Position numbers and translations under genes: made by a program. Below the pieces are notes generated by a model. The model did no database searches. It was not told the origin of the DNA and saw only the letters and a list, made by a program, of their open reading frames with translations. A DNA stretch of 62,144 nucleotides, taken from assembly GCF_000377505.1 (NCBI RefSeq), contig NZ_KB898208.1, positions 1-62,144 on the forward strand. The letters run 5' to 3'. Each line of letters begins with the position of its first letter. The first letter of the stretch is position 1. Shown piece after piece: positions 18,148-26,712 of the stretch. The stretch comes from Paenibacillus massiliensis 2301065 = DSM 16942 (GTDB taxonomy: Bacteria; Bacillota; Bacilli; Paenibacillales; Paenibacillaceae).

Positions 18148-19893
18148 ATGAAAGGCAAAAACCTGCGGGTTACGGACACTCGCTCCAATATGATCACTTT
18201 GCGTCTCGACGCGTCCTTTTTCTTCGAGAGAGCCGTCCGCTCGCTGGATCGCAATCATTATGACAAGGCATTGAAATATTTTCGCAAAGCTGTGGAATAT
18301 GAACCGGATAATCCGGTGAATCATTGCAATATGGCGGGTATATTATCAGAGATGGGGAATTATACAGGTTCCAACGAGGTGCTCGACCACGTGTTGACGC
18401 ATGTCAATCCATCAATGACGGAATGCTACTTCTATATGGCTAATAACTATGCCAATATGGAACAATTTGAAGAGGCGGAGCGTGCCTTGGTCACCTATCT
18501 GGAGGAAGACGCAGAGGGGCAGTATCTGGAAGAGGCAGAGGACATGATGGAGCTCCTGTACTATGAGCTGAATCGTCCAACCAAGCTGAACCGGATCAAG
18601 GCTCGGGGTGGAGTTGTCGAGCATGATCAAGCCAGAAAGCTGCTGGAAGAGGGCAAATTCGCCCAAGCGGCGAAACTGCTGGAGCAGATCTCGGGTGATC
18701 AGCCTGAACTGCTTGCAGCCCGTAACAATCTGGCGTTGTCCTACTACTACATGGGCATGTTCAAGAAGGCCAAAGAGACCATTCTACAAGTGCTGGAGTC
18801 TGATCCAGGCAATCTGCATGCCCTGTGCAATCTGGCGATCTTCTATCAGAATGAGGGCGGTGGTCCCCATCTGGACACATTGATCAAGACTCTCGCGGTC
18901 ACAATTCCCTTCCAGCATGATCAAGTGTTCAAGCTAGGCACAACCATGGGCATTCTGGAGCATCATGAAGAGGCGTATCACCATTTCCGGCGACTGTTGC
19001 GGCAGACCGAGAGTGGAACGGACCCTTCCTTGTACCACTATGCTGCCGTAGCGGCCAGCAATACAGGACGATATGACGAGGCCTTGCGATTGTGGGCGAA
19101 GGTGCAGAAGCTGGATCCTTCCTCCGAGATTCCAAGGTTCTATCTGTCCCGAATGAATGAGCTTAAGTCTCAGGGGAAGCACCTTGAGAAGCTGAGCTAT
19201 CACTACCATCTGCCGTTCGACGAGCAGTTTAAGCTGTGGGAGAAATATGGTTCGCGCAGTATGCCCGACGATATGAAGAAGGACCCACTTGTGCGCTCTT
19301 CCTTCTTCTGGGCTCTGCATCATGGTGATGATGCAACTAGGCTTCAGGTGATTCATGCCCTGGAATTGATCGGTGATGAGGAGGTACGGCAGGCACTTGA
19401 GACATTCCTCACCGAGACGGGTCTGAGTGACACCTTGTATCAAGCGGCCACCAAGGTGCTCCGTGAAATGGAAGTAGAGCAACCTGAGCAGGAAGCAGCC
19501 CCTTCTGTCACGGCCATTCCGGAGAAGCTGCGAAGTGAAACGATGTTCTCGGATTCTGCCAACATTCAGCTTCAGGCTGTTCTCGACAGAGCTGTCTCCG
19601 TCATGGGACAACGCTATGACGCTGCTCAGATCAATGATCTGAAGCAGCTCTGGTCTGAGTATGTGAATCATGTCGGGCATGAGCTCGTGATTCAGCATGT
19701 AGAAGGCTGGTCTGCAGCGCTGGAGTATCTGACGGCTAAAATGAATCACCAACGGGTCACCTATCGTGAGGTTGCAGATTATTACGGGATATCGGTATCC
19801 ACGATTAGTCGGTATGCCCGGCAGATTGATTCGGTATGTGGCATCAGCACAAAGACGAGCAAGACCCTGAAGGATTTCACAGAACGAGTATAG
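18148..19893 (+). CDS. yvcD: TPR-repeat protein YvcD with C-terminal helix-turn-helix-like segment
   Basis: This 581-residue soluble protein has tetratricopeptide-type helical repeats over about residues 20-330 (for example NHYDKALKYFRKAVEYEPDN), indicating a protein-binding scaffold. Residues 537-560 (VTYREVADYYGISVSTISRY) read like a helix-turn-helix. It sits next to trxB as yvcD does in Bacillus. AAAGGAGGTG lies 11 nt before the ATG. Function is not established; the DNA-binding idea is inference. Confidence 0.8.
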   Translation: MKGKNLRVTDTRSNMITLRLDASFFFERAVRSLDRNHYDKALKYFRKAVEYEPDNPVNHCNMAGILSEMGNYTGSNEVLDHVLTHVNPSMTECYFYMANNYANMEQFEEAERALVTYLEEDAEGQYLEEAEDMMELLYYELNRPTKLNRIKARGGVVEHDQARKLLEEGKFAQAAKLLEQISGDQPELLAARNNLALSYYYMGMFKKAKETILQVLESDPGNLHALCNLAIFYQNEGGGPHLDTLIKTLAVTIPFQHDQVFKLGTTMGILEHHEEAYHHFRRLLRQTESGTDPSLYHYAAVAASNTGRYDEALRLWAKVQKLDPSSEIPRFYLSRMNELKSQGKHLEKLSYHYHLPFDEQFKLWEKYGSRSMPDDMKKDPLVRSSFFWALHHGDDATRLQVIHALELIGDEEVRQALETFLTETGLSDTLYQAATKVLREMEVEQPEQEAAPSVTAIPEKLRSETMFSDSANIQLQAVLDRAVSVMGQRYDAAQINDLKQLWSEYVNHVGHELVIQHVEGWSAALEYLTAKMNHQRVTYREVADYYGISVSTISRYARQIDSVCGISTKTSKTLKDFTERV

Positions 19894-19962
19894 TTGGCAG
19901 CAAGGATGTACTCGGGCTACACCCAGCACAGACGAAGAACTACTTTGAAGGAGGTCATTTCC

Positions 19963-20916
19963 ATGTACAAATCCCTTATTATCGGCACAGGTCCTGCAGG
20001 CTATACCGCAGCGATCTACCTGGCAAGAGCCAATATGAATCCACTTGTCATTGAAGGCATGCAACCAGGCGGACAGCTTACGACAACTACCGAAGTAGAG
20101 AATTTCCCAGGCTTTCCTGATGGCATTATGGGGCCTGAATTAATGGATAACATGCGCAAGCAGGCCGAACGCTTTGGAGCCGAGTTCAAATCCGGCTGGG
20201 TGGAAGAGGTGGATCTGTCCAAGCGTCCTTTCAAAGTCAAAGTAGAGGGAGTGGGCGTCATTGAGACGGAATCTCTCATTATTGCTACGGGGGCATCAGC
20301 CAGATATCTGGGCATTCCAGGCGAACAGGATAATGTGGGCCGGGGAGTAAGTACGTGTGCTACTTGCGACGGCTTCTTCTTCCGTAACAAAAAAATCGTT
20401 GTGATTGGTGGAGGCGACTCGGCGATGGAGGAAGCAAGCTTCCTGACGAGATTCGCGTCCAGCGTTACCCTGGTTCACCGCAGAGAGGAATTGCGTGCAT
20501 CCAAGATCATGCAGGATCGTGCCCGTGATAATGAGAAGGTCCTCTGGTCCTTGAACCGTACTCCGCTGGAGGTCGTGGCTGAGGCTACTGGCGTGAAGGG
20601 CTTGAAGGTGCTGAACAATGAGACTGGTCAAGAGGAGTTCATTGAAGCGGACGGTGTATTCGTAGCCATTGGTCATACACCGAATACAGGCTTCCTCGCA
20701 GGACAGGTGACGACAGATAGCCATGGCTATATCGAAGTAAGACCTGGAACGACCGAGACGAACATACCAGGCGTCTTTGCATGTGGAGACGTGCAGGATA
20801 CCCGATATCGTCAAGCCATCACAGCAGCTGGCTCCGGTTGTATGGCGGCTATGGATGCCGAGAAGTACCTTGAGGGCAGCATGGTGCATGATTGGAGCGA
20901 GACACTGGATCAATAA
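19963..20916 (+). CDS. trxB: Thioredoxin reductase
   Basis: TrxB uses NADPH and FAD to reduce thioredoxin in the cytoplasm. The FAD motif GTGPAGYTAA is at 9-18, the redox pair is CATC at 132-135, the NADPH motif is GGGDSAMEEA, and the C-terminal FAD motif is GVFACGDVQD. 317 residues is normal. The ATG at 19963 follows GGAGGTCA; an upstream open stretch to 19894 lacks support. Confidence 0.96.
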   Translation: MYKSLIIGTGPAGYTAAIYLARANMNPLVIEGMQPGGQLTTTTEVENFPGFPDGIMGPELMDNMRKQAERFGAEFKSGWVEEVDLSKRPFKVKVEGVGVIETESLIIATGASARYLGIPGEQDNVGRGVSTCATCDGFFFRNKKIVVIGGGDSAMEEASFLTRFASSVTLVHRREELRASKIMQDRARDNEKVLWSLNRTPLEVVAEATGVKGLKVLNNETGQEEFIEADGVFVAIGHTPNTGFLAGQVTTDSHGYIEVRPGTTETNIPGVFACGDVQDTRYRQAITAAGSGCMAAMDAEKYLEGSMVHDWSETLDQ

Positions 20917-20972
20917 CAAGGAGCAGAGATCAGACCAGGAATTTGGTCTTACACCGTTTATTTGTATTCCCC

Positions 20973-21014
20973 ACACCCACCTTGCTGGCAACATGCATGT
21001 GTGGGTGTTGCAAT
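20973..21014 (+). terminator. Possible terminator between trxB and glcK
   Basis: ACACCCAC pairs with GTGGGTGT around a 20-nt loop; the trailing sequence TGCAATTTT is only moderately T-rich. Confidence 0.45.
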
Positions 21015-21175
21015 TTTCGGCCCGGGAAGGTATCCTTTCTCGTCTGCTTGACCGGATGAATAGGTTCGCTTATAGTTGGATACGTAGGTAAGACCAAGGC
21101 GGGAAACCCCTTGCTGTAAGCGCGATAATTTGAATTTTAGTCTCTTACTAAAGTTATAGAAGAAGGTGGCTTAAT

Positions 21176-22126
21176 ATGTCCGAGGGTATCTACGTTGGTG
21201 TTGACTTGGGTGGTACAGCAATAAAGGTTGGTATCTGTAACAGCGAGGGACAGCTTCTGCAGACCTATGAGGGACCGACAGGAACCGGTGAAGGTGTGGA
21301 GAAAATCCTATCCAATATCGAGCAGTACGTCAGACAGATTGTCGAGGATTCTCCCTACAGCTGGGATCAGCTGCAAGGGGTAGGAGCGGGCATTGCTGGA
21401 TTCCTGAACTCCGAGGATGGAGTTGTTGTACTGGCTCCCAACGTAGGCTTTAAGGACGTGCCAATTCGTGCTCTGCTGGAGAAGCGGATTGGTAAGCCAG
21501 TGAAGATAGAGAATGATGCCAATGTAGCGGCACTGGGTGAGGCATGGGCTGGAGCAGGCAAAGGAGTTGCCAATTGTGTATGCTTTACGCTGGGAACGGG
21601 CGTAGGTGGTGGTATCATCATAGGCGGCAAGATCTATCAAGGCTTCTCCGGTATGGCTGGTGAAGTCGGTCATATCGCAGTTGTTCCTGATCTGGAAGCC
21701 ATTCAGTGTGGCTGCGGAAAGATGGGCTGCCTGGAGACCGTATCCTCGGCAACAGGGATTATCCGTATGGCGAAGGATGCCGTGGAACGGGGAGAGCTTA
21801 CTGCGCTGGCTCAGGTAGAGCATATCATGGCTAAGGATGTCTTCGATGCCGCAAAGCAGGGTGATGAGACAGCGGTTCGCATCGTTCGCCGCGCAGCCTT
21901 TTATCTAGGAAAGGCCATGGCTACTACGGCGGCCGTGCTGAATCCGCAGATGTTCATCGTCGGTGGGGGCGTCTCCAAGGCAGGGGATATCCTGTTCGAT
22001 GAGCTACGTGAGGTTGTTCGTCAGCTGACGCCGGGACCGTTGTATCAGGGACTCACCGTTGTGCCCGCTATTCTCGGCAATGACGCTGGGGTTGTAGGGG
22101 CAGCAGGTCTGCTGTTGCGTTCCTGA
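21176..22126 (+). CDS. glcK: ROK-family glucokinase
   Basis: GlcK phosphorylates intracellular glucose with ATP. The 316-residue protein has the ATP-binding DLGGTAIKVG near the N terminus, the sugar-binding ENDANVAALGE, the GHIAV histidine, and the zinc motif CGCGKMGC of ROK kinases. It has no N-terminal helix-turn-helix, which separates it from ROK repressors. It lies between trxB and rapZ, where Bacillus has a NUDIX gene (yvcI). Confidence 0.92.
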   Translation: MSEGIYVGVDLGGTAIKVGICNSEGQLLQTYEGPTGTGEGVEKILSNIEQYVRQIVEDSPYSWDQLQGVGAGIAGFLNSEDGVVVLAPNVGFKDVPIRALLEKRIGKPVKIENDANVAALGEAWAGAGKGVANCVCFTLGTGVGGGIIIGGKIYQGFSGMAGEVGHIAVVPDLEAIQCGCGKMGCLETVSSATGIIRMAKDAVERGELTALAQVEHIMAKDVFDAAKQGDETAVRIVRRAAFYLGKAMATTAAVLNPQMFIVGGGVSKAGDILFDELREVVRQLTPGPLYQGLTVVPAILGNDAGVVGAAGLLLRS

Positions 22127-22174
22127 TTAGATAGCTATAATTCATTCAAGCGTATGGGGAAAGAGGGGAGCCGC

Positions 22175-23074
22175 ATGTCGGAAAACAGCTCAATAGCAAC
22201 CGCGACCGCAACACTAATCATCATTACAGGGATGTCGGGTGCAGGGAAGACGATTGCCGTCCAAAGCCTGGAGGACCTGGGATTCTTCTGTGTAGATAAT
22301 CTTCCGCCCGTGCTGATTCCCAAATTTGCCGAATTGATTGAACAATCGAAAGGCAAGATTGCCAAGGTTGCCCTGGTTATTGACTTGCGGGGCCGGGAGT
22401 TTTTCACGGCGCTCTCTGAATCGCTGAATTACGTTAAGGATCATTTCACCATACATTGTGAAATTCTATTCTTGGATGCCAGTGATGCCGTCCTTGTACA
22501 GCGTTACAAGGAGAGTCGTCGTCGTCATCCGCTTGCTCCGGAAGGAATGCCACTTGATGGCATTCGTCTGGAGCGCAAGATGCTGGAAGAGCTGAAGTAT
22601 TCGGCTACACAGGTGATTGACACCAGCTCGCTGAAGCCAGCTGTTCTGAAGGAACGCATTATTGCGCGTTTCTCACATCTGGAGGGCAGTCAGTTCTCGG
22701 TCAACATCACATCGTTCGGCTTCAAGTATGGAATTCCGATTGATGCAGATTTGGTATTTGATGTTCGGTTCCTGCCTAATCCGCATTATGTGGAGCAGCT
22801 GCGACCACGCACGGGACAAGATAGCGACGTATATGATTATGTTATGAAGTGGCCAGAGACCCAGTCATTCCTGACCAAGCTATTGGATATGCTGCATTTC
22901 CTTATTCCACAATATCGGAAGGAAGGAAAGAGCCAGGTCATTATTGGAATAGGCTGTACTGGTGGTAAGCACCGCTCGGTAGCGATATCAGAGTATCTGG
23001 GCAAAATGCTCGGTGCAAGCGAAACAGAGGTTGTCTCGGTCAGTCACAGGGATGCCGATCGGGATCGGCATTAA
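22175..23074 (+). CDS. rapZ: RNase adapter/nucleotide-binding protein RapZ (YvcJ)
   Basis: RapZ-family proteins are P-loop nucleotide-binding proteins linked to cell-wall sugar control and competence. Walker A GMSGAGKT is at 19-26 and the C-terminal GIGCTGGKHRSVAIS motif is characteristic. GAGGGGAG lies 5 nt before the ATG at 22175, so the upstream in-frame ATG (22154) is less likely. The rapZ-yvcK-whiA order is the standard Firmicute arrangement. Confidence 0.94.
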   Translation: MSENSSIATATATLIIITGMSGAGKTIAVQSLEDLGFFCVDNLPPVLIPKFAELIEQSKGKIAKVALVIDLRGREFFTALSESLNYVKDHFTIHCEILFLDASDAVLVQRYKESRRRHPLAPEGMPLDGIRLERKMLEELKYSATQVIDTSSLKPAVLKERIIARFSHLEGSQFSVNITSFGFKYGIPIDADLVFDVRFLPNPHYVEQLRPRTGQDSDVYDYVMKWPETQSFLTKLLDMLHFLIPQYRKEGKSQVIIGIGCTGGKHRSVAISEYLGKMLGASETEVVSVSHRDADRDRH

Positions 23075-23089
23075 GATAGAGGTGAGTTT

Positions 23090-24079
23090 ATGAAAACAGC
23101 GGGACAACAGCTGGAGCGTCCACGTATTGTCGTCATGGGCGGGGGTACGGGCCTGTCAGTCATGCTAAGAGGTCTTAAGCAGAAGCCGCTGGATATTACA
23201 GCCATTGTCACTGTAGCTGACGATGGCGGTAGCTCAGGGATTTTACGAAATGAGCTACAGATGCCACCGCCGGGGGATATACGAAATGTGTTGACTGCAT
23301 TGGCAGACGTAGAGCCACTGATGGCGGATCTGCTCAAGTATCGCTTTGCCTCCGGCTCAGGGCTTGCAGGACATAGTCTGGGTAATCTGATTTTGGCTGC
23401 CATGACCGACATTTCTGATGGTGATTTTGTTACAGCCGTGCGAGAGCTTTGCAGGGTATTTGCCGTTCGTGGGCGCGTGCTTCCTGCTGCGGGTGAGGGC
23501 GTCATTCTTCATGCCGAGATGGAGGATGGCTCCATCGTCACAGGCGAGTCCAAGATCCCGGAGGCGGGCATGCGGATCAAGCGAGTCTACCTTGAGCCGG
23601 ATCACGTGGAGCCGTTGCCTGAGGCTGTGGAAGCGATCCAGAAGGCTGATGCGATACTCATCGGTCCGGGAAGTCTGTATACTAGTATTTTGCCTAATTT
23701 ACTGGTTCCCAAGCTGGCTGAGGCTGTGGTGTCGTCTGATGCGGTCAAGATTTTTGTCTGTAATGTGATGACACAGCCTGGAGAGACGGATAACTACAGT
23801 GTCGGTGATCATCTTCAAGCAATTGTGGATCATGTAGGACATCAATTATTTGACTATGTTATTGTGAATAATGGGGAGATTCCGCCTCAGGTGCAGGAGA
23901 AGTATGCCGAGCAAGGAGCAAGACCCGTACAGCTTGATCTCGGACCGGTGTCAGAGCGAGGATATAAAGTGGTGGCGGATACACTGGTGCTATTTCGAAC
24001 GTACCTGCGCCATGATGCTGACAAGTTGAGCCAGCACATTTATCAGCTGGTACAGAATTGGATGTTCAGAAGGAGGTGA
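23090..24079 (+). CDS. yvcK: Gluconeogenesis factor YvcK
   Basis: YvcK/MgfK is a UDP-sugar-binding, CofD-like protein needed for growth on gluconeogenic carbon and for cell shape. The N terminus VVMGGGTGLSVMLRGLK and the DDGGSSGILR motif are diagnostic. It is 15 bp from rapZ and 6 bp from whiA, so it is clearly in the same transcript. 329 residues is a normal length. Confidence 0.93.
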   Translation: MKTAGQQLERPRIVVMGGGTGLSVMLRGLKQKPLDITAIVTVADDGGSSGILRNELQMPPPGDIRNVLTALADVEPLMADLLKYRFASGSGLAGHSLGNLILAAMTDISDGDFVTAVRELCRVFAVRGRVLPAAGEGVILHAEMEDGSIVTGESKIPEAGMRIKRVYLEPDHVEPLPEAVEAIQKADAILIGPGSLYTSILPNLLVPKLAEAVVSSDAVKIFVCNVMTQPGETDNYSVGDHLQAIVDHVGHQLFDYVIVNNGEIPPQVQEKYAEQGARPVQLDLGPVSERGYKVVADTLVLFRTYLRHDADKLSQHIYQLVQNWMFRRR

Positions 24080-24085
24080 AATCCA

Positions 24086-25021
24086 TTGTCATTTGCGGCC
24101 CAGACCAAAAAAGAGCTGACCCTGATTGAAGCTCAGGATTGCTGTGAGAAAGCAGAATTGTCAGCCCTGATTCAGATGCTTGGCTCAGTCCAGCTTACGA
24201 ACAAAAAAGTCGTTCTGGATATATCAACGGAGAATGCCGCGATTGCACGACGGATCTATTCCTTCATCAAGAAGCATTTTCAAGTGCATACTGAACTGTT
24301 GGTTCGTAAAAAGATGCGGCTTAAGAAAAATAATGTATATATTGTCCGTATACCGAGCAGGGTACAGGAAATTCTGAAAGATCTTCATATTGTGTCTGAG
24401 GGATTTGTATTTACCGAAGGGATTAATAAGGAGATCATTCGGAAAAACTGTTGTAAGCGGGCTTATCTGCGCGGAGCCTTCATGGCTGGAGGCTCCGTGA
24501 ACAATCCCGAGGGCTCATCCTATCATCTGGAGATCGCATCGATGTATGAGGAGCATTGCCAGGCACTCGTAGAGCTTGCGAATGAATTTCATCTGAACGC
24601 ACGTTGTATTGAGCGCAAGAAGGGCTTTATTCTCTACATCAAGGAAGGCGAGAAGATTATTGAGCTATTAAGCATTATTGGAGCGCATCAGGCCTTGTTC
24701 AAGTTCGAGGACGTACGTATTATGCGTGATATGCGTAACTCGGTGAATCGGATTGTGAATTGTGAGACGGCGAATTTGAACAAGACGATCGGTGCCGCTG
24801 TGCGGCAGATTGAGAACATCAAGTTGCTGCAGAAGGAAGTCGGGCTGGAGTCTTTGCCTGATAAGCTGCGTGAGGTAGCGGAGGTTCGGTTGGCTCACCC
24901 GGATATGAATCTGAAGGAAGTCGGCGAGCTGTTGAAAGGTACAGTGAGTAAATCGGGCGTCAATCATCGTCTCCGCAAGATTGATGAAATGGCGGAGAAA
25001 GTACGTGCAGAACTGTCCTGA
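24086..25021 (+). CDS. whiA: DNA-binding protein WhiA
   Basis: WhiA has an N-terminal LAGLIDADG-like fold (about 1-200; note RAYLRGAFMAGGSVNNPEG) and a C-terminal helix-turn-helix (about 215-305; HPDMNLKEVGELLKGTVSKS). It acts in cell division and chromosome segregation in Bacillus and in sporulation in actinobacteria. It starts with TTG at 24086, strongly supported by AGAAGGAGGTGA ending 5 nt upstream. Confidence 0.94.
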   Translation: MSFAAQTKKELTLIEAQDCCEKAELSALIQMLGSVQLTNKKVVLDISTENAAIARRIYSFIKKHFQVHTELLVRKKMRLKKNNVYIVRIPSRVQEILKDLHIVSEGFVFTEGINKEIIRKNCCKRAYLRGAFMAGGSVNNPEGSSYHLEIASMYEEHCQALVELANEFHLNARCIERKKGFILYIKEGEKIIELLSIIGAHQALFKFEDVRIMRDMRNSVNRIVNCETANLNKTIGAAVRQIENIKLLQKEVGLESLPDKLREVAEVRLAHPDMNLKEVGELLKGTVSKSGVNHRLRKIDEMAEKVRAELS

Positions 25022-25096
25022 CGGACTTCCAACTGCTGCATCTGGCATCTCGACTGGACGGTTGCTGTTTTTTTTCTAGTTAATGGCCCCGGTTAA

Positions 25097-25105
25097 TGGT
25101 ATAAT
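25097..25105 (+). promoter_or_regulatory. Extended -10 promoter for the HPr-family gene
   Basis: TGGTATAAT is an exact extended -10 element 77 nt before the start codon, so this gene can be transcribed apart from whiA. Confidence 0.5.
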
Positions 25106-25181
25106 GTGATAAATAAAATGGTGTATTTATGTTTCATTTGTGTTGATAGATTGCACTCTAAAAAAGGGGGAGTTGTTGAAC

Positions 25182-25451
25182 ATGTCTAAACATCCGGTAG
25201 TTGTACGTTTGAAAACAGGACTGCATGCCAGACCAGCTGCATTATTCGTACAGGAAGCCAATAAATATTCTTCTGAGGTCTTTGTAGAGAAGGACGACAA
25301 GAAAGTAAATGCCAAGAGCATCATGGGAATTATGAGCCTGGCAATCAGCTCCGGGACAGAAATCTACATTAGTGCTGAGGGTGCGGACGCTGAACAGGCT
25401 GTAAACGCTTTAGTAAGCTTGGTAAGCAAGGAAGAACTCGAAAATCAATAA
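25182..25451 (+). CDS. HPr-family phosphocarrier protein at the crh position
   Basis: The 89-residue protein is a complete HPr fold. His15 sits in LHARPAA (PTS phosphorylation site) and Ser46 in AKSIMG (HprK/P target). Bacillus Crh, encoded at the same place after whiA, lacks His15, so this protein is chemically an HPr rather than a Crh. It could be the general PTS carrier or a second carrier with regulatory duties; no ptsI is nearby. The start at 25182 follows GGGGGAG; the longer in-frame extension has no ribosome site. Confidence 0.93.
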   Translation: MSKHPVVVRLKTGLHARPAALFVQEANKYSSEVFVEKDDKKVNAKSIMGIMSLAISSGTEIYISAEGADAEQAVNALVSLVSKEELENQ

Positions 25452-25471
25452 TCGGCGCTCTGTCGGTGTGC

Positions 25472-25495
25472 AGCCCCTGAAGAGGGGCTTTTTGT
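25472..25495 (+). terminator. Terminator after the HPr-family gene
   Basis: AGCCCCT-GAAG-AGGGGCT, followed by TTTTT. Confidence 0.9.
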
Positions 25496-25598
25496 ATATA
25501 GTCAGAATAGTAATCCGTAATTAGAGTTGGGATGTATTTATTGAATTATTTTTTTGAATTTTGGAGTGTTATACATAGGGTGGAGAAGCTATACACAT

Positions 25599-25629
25599 GA
25601 TCAGGGAGAGATTCCGCTGATCTTTTTTT
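25599..25629 (+). terminator. Second hairpin with T-run
   Basis: GATCAG pairs with CTGATC over a 12-nt loop, followed by seven T residues, 107 bp upstream of the SIMPL-domain gene. It could be a backup terminator or a leader attenuator. Confidence 0.6.
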
Positions 25630-25735
25630 GTACTCTGGGTTTATGTAGTGCAACCTTTTTTGCGTAATTCCGTCTAGAGGTTAAAATTATCCAACTTCAA
25701 CATAAGCAGGGCCATATCAAAGGAGGAGCATGTAA

Positions 25736-26500
25736 ATGAAAACATGGACAAGAGCAGCAGGAGCAGCCTTGCTGGCAGGTAGCGTATTTTTAGGCGGTTT
25801 TGGTACCGTAGGACTGGGAGGACAGGATAGCGGCCGGGCGTATGCAGCTACAGCATCAGATGTAATTCGTAATGTAATCAGTGTTAATGGGTCTGGAGAG
25901 ATCTCCATCAAGCCGGATATGGCTACTCTCTACATCGGTGTACGGACTGAAGGGAAGACAGCCGCTGAGGCTCAGAAGTTGAACGCAGAAAGAATGACCA
26001 AGCTGAACACACTGCTCAAGCAGACATGGGGCATTGCAGACAAGGATATCCAGACCAACCAATTCTATGTGCAACCTAACTATAACTATACTGAAAAAGA
26101 AGGCCAACAGCTCATTGGCTACGTTGCTACTCACACGTTGAGCGTGAAATACCGCGATCTGAGCAAGGTGGGGGAGCTGCTGGATGCGGCAACCAATGCT
26201 GGAGCGAACAGCGTGGACAACATCCAATTCTCGGTAGAGGATACACAGCCGTATGAGGAGCAAGTGATCGCGAAGGCGCTGGCTAACGCCCAAATGAAAG
26301 CTGGCGCAGTAGCCAAGGCTGCCAATCGCCAGCTTGGTACCCTGTTGAATGTGAATTTGGAGCAGGCTCAAGTACCTTTCGTGTACCTCAAAAATGAATT
26401 GATGGAATCCAGAGCAGGCGGCACTGCGGACTCCACATCTTTCGAACCAGGTGAAGTGAAGATCAGTACGCAGCTTAGCGCACAATATGAAATGAAATAA
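25736..26500 (+). CDS. Secreted SIMPL-domain (DUF541) protein
   Basis: The 254-residue protein has a signal peptide (Lys/Arg start, hydrophobic core to about residue 28, cleavage near GRAYAATA at 34-41). It then has a SIMPL/DUF541 domain opening with ISVNGSGEISIKPDMATLYI. Members are exported or periplasmic proteins of unclear function, some linked to oxidative stress. AAAGGAGGAG precedes the ATG. It has its own terminators on both sides, so it is a single-gene unit. Confidence 0.85.
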   Translation: MKTWTRAAGAALLAGSVFLGGFGTVGLGGQDSGRAYAATASDVIRNVISVNGSGEISIKPDMATLYIGVRTEGKTAAEAQKLNAERMTKLNTLLKQTWGIADKDIQTNQFYVQPNYNYTEKEGQQLIGYVATHTLSVKYRDLSKVGELLDAATNAGANSVDNIQFSVEDTQPYEEQVIAKALANAQMKAGAVAKAANRQLGTLLNVNLEQAQVPFVYLKNELMESRAGGTADSTSFEPGEVKISTQLSAQYEMK

Positions 26501-26532
26501 ATAACATTAGCTATCCAGGTGTAATCCAAGCG

Positions 26533-26582
26533 GAGGCTGTCACTGACTTGCATAAGAGAGTGGCAGCCTCTGTTTGATTTTT
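26533..26582 (+). terminator. Terminator after the SIMPL-domain gene
   Basis: GAGGCTGTCACT pairs with AGTGGCAGCCTC (12 bp), followed by TGTTTGATTTTT. Confidence 0.8.
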
Positions 26583-26712
26583 GACCCGTCTAAAGGCTGG
26601 CATAAGATTCTAACAATCTTGTAACCGGGGTTGTTACCCAATTCAACATGGGTCAGCGTAGAATAGCTTTTTGAAGAGGTACATAAATGTTGATAAAGGA
26701 GAGACGGATGTT

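Noticed and set aside
18934..20064. 376-residue antisense open frame opposite yvcD and trxB
   Set aside because: It is a shadow of the sense genes with Cys/His-rich random-looking sequence and no start signals.
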